Assembly: GCA_026421135.1 (NCBI GenBank)
Contig: JAPKCR010000131.1
Span: 1-6,582, forward strand
Direction of reading: 5' to 3'
From: Sulfitobacter sp.
GTDB taxonomy: Bacteria > Pseudomonadota > Alphaproteobacteria > Rhodobacterales > Rhodobacteraceae
DNA length: 6,582 nucleotides
Part shown: positions 1-4,647 of the stretch, in pieces
Position numbering within the stretch: the first letter of the stretch is position 1
Layout of the letters: every line of letters begins with the position of its first letter
Program-made: the position numbers and the translations under genes
Notes under the pieces: model-generated
What the model was told of the DNA's origin: nothing
Seen by the model: only the letters and a program-made list of their open reading frames with translations
Database searches by the model: none

Positions 1-74
1 TCGTCGTCGCGGGCCTGATCGAGGATGAAGCCCGCGTCGAGATCGAAGCAACTGCCGTTATTTCAAAAGCCTAG
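1..74 (+). CDS. C-terminal end of a RidA/YjgF-like protein (partial, 5' end outside the window)
   Basis: Frame 3 of the plus strand is open from the window edge to a TAG at 72-74 and encodes 23 residues ending VEIEATAVISKA. The pattern of a Val/Ala-Gly-Leu stretch, a short acidic stretch and then VEIEA-x-AV at the extreme C-terminus is typical of the RidA/YjgF/YER057c/UK114 superfamily. Members of that family deaminate reactive enamine/imine intermediates or have related roles in the cytosol. Codon choice is GC-rich at third positions like the neighbouring genes, which supports real coding. The gene converges on znuB and its stop overlaps the znuB stop. The family call rests on a very short tail, so the coding call is firmer than the product call; the start, the catalytic arginine and the full length cannot be seen. 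Confidence 0.55.
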   Translation, partial: VVAGLIEDEARVEIEATAVISKA

Positions 75-862
75 CGCCGAAAGGCTGGTGCCAGCCCGAC
101 TGAAACCGCGAATAGTACTGCCGCAACGCTGACCATGCTTGGCCCTGTGGGCGTGTCAAAAGTAAATGACGCAGCCAGTCCTCCCAAGGTCGCGATCATG
201 CCGATGATGGCTGCCATGATCGCCATTGTTTCGGGCGTGCGCGAAAAGGGCCGTGCTGCAGCGGCGGGGATGATCAGCATCGCAGCAATCAGCAACGCAC
301 CCACCACTTTCAACGCGACAGCGACCGTTACGGCCAGCGCCAGCGTCAGGATCAGCTGTTCCCGCTTTGGGTTCAGGCCGCTCGCGGTGGCCAGATCGGG
401 GTTCAATGTCGCCGACAACAACGCCTGCCAGCGCCAGACCAGCAGCGCGATTGAAACCAAAGCGCCACTCCAGATCACGGCAAGGTCCCCCTTGGTCACG
501 GCCAGAATTTCCCCGAAAAGATAGGCGCTTAGATCAACCCGCTGGTTCGGCAGCAAGGACACAGCGACCAATCCGAGGGCCAACGCCCCATGTGCCAGCA
601 CGCCCAGCAAGGCATCAGTGCTGACATTGCGCCCGTTCAATCCAGCCACGATCAGCGCCATCGCCAGCGCAACAACCAGGACGCCGCCAAATATCGGCAA
701 ATCCAATGAGAGCGCCAGTGCCACGCCCAACAGGGCCGCGTGGGATGTCGCATCGCCGAAATAGGCCATGCGCCGCCACACAACAAAGCACCCCAAGGGG
801 GCGGCGGCCAGCGCCACACCAACGCCCGCAAGCGCGGCACGTACGACGAAATCATCCAACAT
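71..862 (-). CDS. znuB: Zinc ABC transporter, inner-membrane permease ZnuB
   Basis: This 263-residue integral membrane protein of the ABC-3 family forms the channel of the high-affinity Zn(II) importer and works with ZnuC and ZnuA. It consists almost entirely of hydrophobic helices (about residues 7-28, 45-72, 83-104, 128-148, 170-200, 213-232 and 242-260). The family motif RRMAYFGDATSHAALLG is at about 30-46, and the cytoplasmic coupling segment VGALLIAAMLIIPAAAAR is at about 187-204. The length is normal for the family. I chose the ATG at 862-860 because it overlaps the znuC stop as TGATG and starts MLDDFVV; the only earlier start in frame is a TTG at 880 inside znuC. No good Shine-Dalgarno sequence precedes the ATG, so translation probably depends on ribosomes finishing znuC. 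The mntB/troC-type manganese permeases are relatives, but the zur/znuA context points to zinc. Confidence 0.95.
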   Translation of the reverse strand: MLDDFVVRAALAGVGVALAAAPLGCFVVWRRMAYFGDATSHAALLGVALALSLDLPIFGGVLVVALAMALIVAGLNGRNVSTDALLGVLAHGALALGLVAVSLLPNQRVDLSAYLFGEILAVTKGDLAVIWSGALVSIALLVWRWQALLSATLNPDLATASGLNPKREQLILTLALAVTVAVALKVVGALLIAAMLIIPAAAARPFSRTPETMAIMAAIIGMIATLGGLAASFTFDTPTGPSMVSVAAVLFAVSVGLAPAFRR

Positions 863-1608
863 CAATGGGCACCGTCGCAATTGCTATGGTCATGGGTGTG
901 ATCGTGGGAATGGGTGTGTTCATGTCGATACAGCGCCAAGGCCCCTTGTGTGCCAGACCCGAACAACGCGCGGTATTCAGGGGCATCAGCGACAATTTCG
1001 GGCGTGCCTTCGCAACAGACATGGCCGTTCAGGCATAACACGCGGTCAGATGCGGCCATCACCACATGCAAGTCATGGCTGACCATCAAAACAGCGCATC
1101 CCATTTCGCGGCGGACTTCTTCGATCTGGCGATAAAAAGCAGCGGCACCGGGTTGGTCCAACCCTTGGGTCGCTTCGTCCAGGATCAGGATATCAGGGGT
1201 GTTCAGCAAGGCGCGCGCCAGCAGAACGCGCTGGAACTGCCCGCCCGACAAGTCGGCCATCTGCCGTTTCGCCAGATCCCCCACACCCGCCTTGTGCAGT
1301 GCATCATCTACAACCGCACGCGGCTGGCGGTGGGGCAGGTTCAAAAATCCCTGAACGGTTAGGGGTAGGGTCGCATCAATTTGCAGCTTTTGCGGGACGT
1401 ATCCGATGCGCAACCCGTCCGCGCGTGTTACTGACCCGCTGGCAGGCTTCAACGCCCCAATCAATGCGCGCAGCAGACTGGATTTGCCGGAACCGTTCGG
1501 GCCGACGACGGTAACGATCTCGCCCCGGTTTATCGAGATATTCACGTCTTTCAAAACGGTTTGCCCATCCAGAACAAGGGTCAGGTTCTGCGTTGAAATC
1601 AGGCTCAT
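862..1608 (-). CDS. znuC: Zinc ABC transporter, ATP-binding protein ZnuC
   Basis: This 248-residue cytoplasmic ATPase powers the ZnuABC zinc importer. Visible motifs are Walker A GPNGSGKS (36-43), the Q-loop glutamine (Q73 in YVPQK), the signature LSGGQ (120-124), Walker B LILDE (141-145) and the H-loop H178 in VSHD. The C-terminus is a histidine-rich tail: eight His in the last 20 residues (229, 231, 233, 235, 237, 239, 241, 248) plus a Cys at 244. The enterobacterial ZnuC also has a His-containing C-terminal stretch, so such a tail is a known theme and could bind zinc. The start at 1608 was chosen because the ATG overlaps the zur stop as ATGA and an AGGA lies 6 nt upstream; a start ten codons earlier at 1638 lacks comparable support. 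The gene is the middle one of zur-znuC-znuB. Confidence 0.95.
   Translation of the reverse strand: MSLISTQNLTLVLDGQTVLKDVNISINRGEIVTVVGPNGSGKSSLLRALIGALKPASGSVTRADGLRIGYVPQKLQIDATLPLTVQGFLNLPHRQPRAVVDDALHKAGVGDLAKRQMADLSGGQFQRVLLARALLNTPDILILDEATQGLDQPGAAAFYRQIEEVRREMGCAVLMVSHDLHVVMAASDRVLCLNGHVCCEGTPEIVADAPEYRALFGSGTQGALALYRHEHTHSHDHTHDHSNCDGAH
893..922 (-). repeat. Two copies of an 18-bp in-frame repeat in the ZnuC histidine tail
   Basis: On the plus strand ATGGGTGTG occurs at 892-900 and again at 910-918, a period of 18 nt. In the znuC frame this gives two near-identical six-residue units, HTHSHD and HTHDHS (residues 231-242). The period is a whole number of codons, so slippage would change the number of histidines without breaking the frame. 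The boundaries given are approximate. Confidence 0.65.
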
Positions 1609-2087
1609 GCTGCATCCTGCGGTTGGCAGGCGGGGCATAGGCCCTGCGCTTCGACGACCGTGTGTTCGATTTGAAAGCCGGCGGCGCGGGCTGCATCGCC
1701 AAGACGCCCCTTGGACAGAGCCGTGTCACTTTCGGCAACCGAATGGCAACTGCGGCAGATCAGAAAGGCGGGCGCATGGTCGTGGCCCAAATGGGCGCAG
1801 GCGATATAGGCGTTCAGGGCCTCGATCCGGTGAGCAAACCCGGCTTTGACCAGAAAATCCAGCGCGCGGTAAGCGACAGGGGGCTGGGTTCCCAGCCCTT
1901 CGGCGGACAGATGCCCCAAGATATCATAGGCCCCAAGGGCGCGGTGTTCGGCCAGCAACAACTCTAATACGCGGCGGCGCACGGGCGTCAGGCGCAGGTC
2001 TTGGTCAGCGCATCGGCTTTCCGCCTTGGCCATGGTTTGGCTGACACAGGCGTGGTGGTCGTGAGTCTCAAAGCCGATGGTGGTCAT
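1605..2087 (-). CDS. zur: Zinc uptake regulator Zur (Fur family)
   Basis: This 160-residue Fur-family DNA-binding repressor is expected to shut off zinc uptake genes when loaded with Zn(II). The winged helix spans about residues 32-92. The stretch YRALDFLVKAGFAHRIE (73-89) closely resembles the corresponding part of E. coli Zur and separates it from Fur or Mur. Two CxxC pairs, C111/C114 and C151/C154, form the structural zinc site. H86, C97, H104 and E119 fall at the spacing of the four regulatory-site ligands known in E. coli Zur (alignment by eye). The N-terminus has a small HDHH cluster. The ATG at 2087 is preceded by GGAGG with a short 4-nt gap; a later ATG (M19) has no ribosome binding site. 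It is the first gene of zur-znuC-znuB, joined to znuC by ATGA, and diverges from znuA, so autoregulation is likely. Confidence 0.93.
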   Translation of the reverse strand: MTTIGFETHDHHACVSQTMAKAESRCADQDLRLTPVRRRVLELLLAEHRALGAYDILGHLSAEGLGTQPPVAYRALDFLVKAGFAHRIEALNAYIACAHLGHDHAPAFLICRSCHSVAESDTALSKGRLGDAARAAGFQIEHTVVEAQGLCPACQPQDAA

Positions 2088-2117
2088 ATTGCCTCCGCTG
2101 CAGTGTGGGGTATTGAT

Positions 2118-2129
2118 ATGTTATAACAT
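2118..2129. promoter_or_regulatory. Putative Zur operator 1 (12-bp perfect palindrome)
   Basis: ATGTTATAACAT is a perfect 12-bp palindrome in the zur-znuA divergent region, preceded by GAT. The GTTATAAC core with abutting half-sites resembles the alphaproteobacterial Zur boxes known from comparative genomics. It starts 31 bp upstream of the zur start codon and overlaps the tentative zur -10 and znuA -35 elements, a suitable place for repression in both directions. Assignment to Zur is inferred from position and resemblance. Confidence 0.75.
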
Positions 2130-2143
2130 CTGATCTAACAAGC

Positions 2144-2156
2144 GTTATATTATAAC
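2144..2156. promoter_or_regulatory. Putative Zur operator 2 (GTTATA-T-TATAAC)
   Basis: This 13-bp perfect palindrome with one central base lies immediately before the znuA ribosome binding site. The 6-1-6 arrangement matches the core of the enterobacterial Zur box (GTTATA-N-TATAAC), unlike operator 1, whose half-sites abut. Centres of the two palindromes are about 26.5 bp apart, roughly two and a half helical turns. A Zur dimer here would block the znuA transcription start region. Confidence 0.7.
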
Positions 2157-2164
2157 AAGAGGAG
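2157..2164 (+). promoter_or_regulatory. Shine-Dalgarno sequence of znuA
   Basis: AAGAGGAG ends 7 nt before the ATG at 2172 and is a strong ribosome binding site. It begins at the base right after operator 2, so operator and translation signal abut. Confidence 0.8.
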
Positions 2165-2171
2165 CGCCGCC

Positions 2172-3134
2172 ATGCGCCGTCTGCTGCCCGTATCATTCCT
2201 GCTTTTGTCCACTGCCGCTTGGGCGGATGTGCCACGTGTGGCGACCGATATTGCGCCGGTGCATTCCTTGGTCGCGCAAGTGATGGCAGGGGTCGGCACG
2301 CCTGACCTGACGATCCCGCCGGGGGCGTCACCGCACAGCTATGCTATGCGCCCGTCCGAGGCGCGTGCACTTGCTGGGGCCGATCTGGTGGTCTGGGTTG
2401 GGCCGTCGCTCACTGCATGGCTGGGCAATCCGATTGACACGTTGGCCGGAGATGCGCTGCGTCTTGAACTGGAAAACGCCGCAGGGACAGTGATGTTGGA
2501 AAACCGAACAGGGGTTGCATTCGAGGTCCATGATCACACGGCAAACCACGATGATGATGCTGAGGAAGAGGGGCGCGACGATCACGCAGATCACGGCGGT
2601 CACGACCACCCCGAAGATTCCATTGATCCGCATCTGTGGCTTGATCCTGTCAACGCATCCTTGTGGTTGGGGGCAATTTCTGTTGCGCTTGGTCAGCTTG
2701 ATCCTGAAAATGCAAAAATCTATGCCGCGAATGCCGCCAAGGGACAGGGAGATATGGCGAAACTGCAGGCCCGCATTCAAGCCCAGCTTGAGCCTGTTCA
2801 AAGACGCCCTTTCGCAGTCTTCCACGATGCTTATCATTATTTCGAAGCGCGTTTTGGCGTCGAGGCCAGCGCCGCACTGTTACTGAGTGATGGCAGCGCC
2901 CCAAGTGCCGCGCGACTGGACGAGGTGCGCAATGTGGTGCAATCGATCAACGCGGTCTGCGTTTTCACCGAACCGCAGTTCAATCCGGGCCTTGTTGCCG
3001 CTTTGGCCGAAGAAGGCAGCTTGAAATCAGCGTTGCTTGATCCTTTGGGCGCGGCGCTGACCCCTGGACCTGCGCTTTACGGCGAGATGATCCAAGAGCT
3101 CGCGACATCTTTTGCCAATTGTTTGATTGAATAG
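2172..3134 (+). CDS. znuA: Periplasmic zinc-binding protein ZnuA
   Basis: This 320-residue cluster A-I (ZnuA/TroA-type) solute-binding protein captures Zn(II) in the periplasm and delivers it to ZnuBC. A Sec signal peptide (MRRLLPVSFLLLS, cleavage likely after AWA at residue 18) starts it. Candidate zinc ligands are H55 (GASPHSY), H154 (DPHLWLDP) and H218 (FHDAYHYF); D290 (LLDPLG) is a possible fourth. Between the first two lies the His/Asp/Glu-rich loop of zinc-specific members, about 118-148, with His at 120, 122, 126, 138, 141, 144 and 146. C263 and C317 fall where E. coli ZnuA has a disulfide. The His-rich loop argues for zinc over manganese. The ATG at 2172 has a strong ribosome binding site and the right distance to the signal peptide. 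It diverges from zur and likely shares its Zur control; it ends 5 bp from the convergent permease gene. Confidence 0.95.
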   Translation: MRRLLPVSFLLLSTAAWADVPRVATDIAPVHSLVAQVMAGVGTPDLTIPPGASPHSYAMRPSEARALAGADLVVWVGPSLTAWLGNPIDTLAGDALRLELENAAGTVMLENRTGVAFEVHDHTANHDDDAEEEGRDDHADHGGHDHPEDSIDPHLWLDPVNASLWLGAISVALGQLDPENAKIYAANAAKGQGDMAKLQARIQAQLEPVQRRPFAVFHDAYHYFEARFGVEASAALLLSDGSAPSAARLDEVRNVVQSINAVCVFTEPQFNPGLVAALAEEGSLKSALLDPLGAALTPGPALYGEMIQELATSFANCLIE

Positions 3135-3139
3135 GGCAA

Positions 3140-4192
3140 TCAGACGGACATCCAAAGCTGGAACAGGATACCCGATGCCAGTGACCCGACCAGCGCGATG
3201 CCGATATAAAGGAAAAACACGGGCCGTTTAACCAAGGCCCAAACAGCGATGGCTGCGGGCAGGGAAGTAACGCCCCCCGCCACCAAAAACGCCAGACCCG
3301 CACCCGGCGCCATACCTTGACCCATCAATCCGCCCACAAGGGGTAGGGCGGCATAGCCGTTCAGATAGGCAGGCACGCCAACCAATGTTGCCACACCGAT
3401 CGGGACAAACCCGGTGCCGCCCAAGGCGCTCGTGATCAGTTCGGCAGGTACCCAAGCGAGCATGAGGCTTTCCAGCAAAAATGCCAGCGTCAGCCATTTT
3501 GCCAAGAACAATGTGGTTTTAACCGCCTCGCGCCAGAACTTGGTCACGCGGGCGTTGTCCTGCCAGAATTTCCAGACGACAGGCTGAACACTGCGCACCT
3601 TTGAGGCACCGCAGCCGCCATTGCCGACGCCTTCGCGCAATGGATCGGTCAAGCCGCCTGCTTTCGTTGTGAAATGCACCACGATGCCGCCAAAGACGCC
3701 CAAGCCGACAGCGGACAGCGTTTTGGCTACGGCAAATTCAAACCCCAGAACGCCAGTAGTCAGAACAAACATCGACGGGTCCATGACCGGCGAGGCCAGC
3801 CAGAATGCCATCACGGCTGACAACGGCACGCCCATGGCCAATAACGCTGCGATCAGGGGAATAACCCCGCAGGAACAAAACGGTGACAGCCCACCCGCAA
3901 GCGCCGCAATCACGATCATAAGGGCAGGCGATCCGGTGAACGCCCTCGCAATCAAACCATCCGCGCCGGTTGCACCGGCATAGGCGGCAATCCCTATCGA
4001 AAGGATCAGAAACGGCGCGACATCCAGCAGGTTGTTGGCTGCGAACCCAGCGCTGGTGACGGCCTGTGGGGGATTGACGATGAAAAGCACTGCCAGCAAA
4101 GCAGCTGAGAATAGCCAGACGCGTTCGTTCGTCCAGATACGGTGCAGCAGATCGACACCACGGTTGCGCGGGGGAAGGGTGATATCGCTCAT
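3140..4192 (-). CDS. PF03773-family permease (ArsP/DUF318-type), probable metal(loid) exporter
   Basis: This 350-residue inner-membrane protein is of the predicted permease family that includes ArsP, the trivalent organoarsenical efflux permease. Hydrophobic helices occupy about residues 25-40, 55-72, 88-101, 108-135, 141-172, 225-248, 260-290, 296-320 and 324-347. The family signature SPFCSCGVIPL (103-113, cysteines 106 and 108) is present, as is the second family motif VGVPAYLNGYAALPL (271-285). A hydrophilic loop of about 175-222 carries another Cys (C194, in GGCGASK). The ATG at 4192 overlaps the arsR stop as ATGA and has AAGGA 9 nt upstream; a longer start at 4231 lies inside arsR and is less likely. 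Coupling to an ArsR repressor with a Cys pair suggests export of arsenic species. Other members are linked to copper or zinc handling, so the substrate remains open. Confidence 0.85.
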   Translation of the reverse strand: MSDITLPPRNRGVDLLHRIWTNERVWLFSAALLAVLFIVNPPQAVTSAGFAANNLLDVAPFLILSIGIAAYAGATGADGLIARAFTGSPALMIVIAALAGGLSPFCSCGVIPLIAALLAMGVPLSAVMAFWLASPVMDPSMFVLTTGVLGFEFAVAKTLSAVGLGVFGGIVVHFTTKAGGLTDPLREGVGNGGCGASKVRSVQPVVWKFWQDNARVTKFWREAVKTTLFLAKWLTLAFLLESLMLAWVPAELITSALGGTGFVPIGVATLVGVPAYLNGYAALPLVGGLMGQGMAPGAGLAFLVAGGVTSLPAAIAVWALVKRPVFFLYIGIALVGSLASGILFQLWMSV

Positions 4193-4503
4193 GCGGCTTG
4201 ATCCTTGCTTAGTGTGACGCCAACGCAGCATTCTGACGTTAGGAAAGCCACGGTTTCCTGCATGGCGTCGAAATCCACGCGGTTGACGATTTGTCGCCCC
4301 TGACGCGACTGGATAACCAGCCCCGCATCCACCAAACTGCTTAGGTGATGGGCAAGGGTCGAAGGGGCAGCGCCCAGATGTTGGCCGATGTCGCCCACGC
4401 TAAGACCGTCATGGCCTGCACGGACAAGCAGGCGAAAGACAGCCAAACGGGTTTCATGGCCAAGAGCGGCGAGGGAGCGGGCGGTTTTGATATGATCTGT
4501 CAT
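4189..4503 (-). CDS. ArsR/SmtB-family metal(loid)-responsive repressor
   Basis: This 104-residue winged-helix repressor has the ArsR family layout: an HETRLAVFRLLVRAG helix (16-30), the helix-turn-helix SVGDIGQHLGAAPSTLAHHLSSLVDAGLV (35-63), and a beta-wing around QSRQGRQIVNRVDF (65-78). A vicinal Cys pair (C92-C93, in TSECCVG) lies in the C-terminal helix. This resembles the C-terminal As(III) site of the Acidithiobacillus-type ArsR more than the E. coli-type CxC at the recognition helix. A third nearby Cys, used in some such sensors, is not seen. ATG 4503 is preferred; an in-frame TTG at 4548 lies upstream but would place the AT-rich operator inside the gene. No strong ribosome binding site precedes 4503. 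It heads a two-gene operon with the permease and probably represses it until the metalloid binds. Confidence 0.88.
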   Translation of the reverse strand: MTDHIKTARSLAALGHETRLAVFRLLVRAGHDGLSVGDIGQHLGAAPSTLAHHLSSLVDAGLVIQSRQGRQIVNRVDFDAMQETVAFLTSECCVGVTLSKDQAA

Positions 4504-4511
4504 GCGTCCAG

Positions 4512-4540
4512 ATAAAACTATAAAACTAGTTTTGTAAAGA
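4512..4540 (-). promoter_or_regulatory. Promoter/operator of the arsR-permease operon
   Basis: An AT-rich stretch directly upstream of arsR contains the perfect palindrome AAAACTAGTTTT (4522-4533) and two abutting copies of TAAAACTA (4513-4520 and 4521-4528). ArsR-family repressors usually bind such AT-rich dyads near their own start, so this is a good candidate operator. On the minus strand TATAGT (4522-4517) could be a -10 element, giving an mRNA start only a few bases before the ATG; a matching -35 is not clear. Operator identity is inferred. Confidence 0.6.
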
Positions 4541-4573
4541 TGATTCAATCAGCTTTCCGGAATTCGTCGAACC

Positions 4574-4615
4574 TACGAGATGCGCCCAATGCATCTGCTC
4601 CGGGCGCATCTCGTA
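4574..4615. repeat. Perfect inverted repeat, 14-bp arms with a 14-nt loop
   Basis: TACGAGATGCGCCC (4574-4587) is exactly complementary to GGGCGCATCTCGTA (4602-4615), with a loop at 4588-4601. As RNA this would be a very stable hairpin. It starts 32 bp downstream of the phoX stop and about 70 bp upstream of arsR, in the gap between these two same-strand genes. No T-run follows on either strand, so it is not a textbook intrinsic terminator. It may still stop or protect the 3' end of the phoX transcript, or be a protein binding site or a dispersed repeat. Confidence 0.8.
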
Positions 4616-4647
4616 CTCAGAGGGGGCCTACGTTAACTAAAGGTCTG

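Larger units (their letters stand above)
2088..2171. promoter_or_regulatory. Divergent zur / znuA control region
   Basis: These 84 bp separate the starts of zur (minus) and znuA (plus) and are clearly more AT-rich than the flanking genes. They hold two distinct palindromes, described separately. Tentative promoters can be drawn. For znuA, TTGATA at 2113-2118 has a weak TAACAA at 2136-2141, with a 17-nt gap. For zur on the minus strand, TTGTTA at 2141-2136 has TATCAA at 2118-2113, also with a 17-nt gap. In this reading the two promoters lie face to face in the same 29 bp, with the first palindrome between their elements, so one bound Zur could block both. The palindromes are seen directly; the promoter elements are weak matches and are inference. 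Confidence 0.7.

Noticed and set aside
135..1082. Several plus-strand open frames of 70-130 codons opposite znuB and the end of znuC
   Set aside because: All lie antisense to well-conserved transporter genes; low-complexity Ala/Arg-rich products with no ribosome binding sites of note.
2144..2156. TATAAT on the minus strand (2154-2149) as the zur -10 element
   Set aside because: It matches the consensus but only because of the palindrome; no usable -35 lies about 17 bp upstream, which would fall in the znuA start.
2520..2615. Repeat array in the ATCACG-rich part of znuA
   Set aside because: The recurrence of GATCACG-like words reflects His-Asp codons of the metal-binding loop, not a DNA repeat with regular period.
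2328..2837. A 169-codon minus-strand open frame inside znuA
   Set aside because: Antisense shadow of znuA; its sequence mirrors the histidine loop codons and shows no family features.
4504..4548. Upstream TTG start for the ArsR-family gene (15 extra residues)
   Set aside because: The added residues are encoded by the AT-rich palindrome and tandem repeat that look like promoter and operator, and ArsR proteins usually begin close to the first helix, as from 4503.
4574..4615. Intrinsic (Rho-independent) terminator
   Set aside because: The stem is strong but no T-run follows it on either strand; recorded as an inverted repeat instead.
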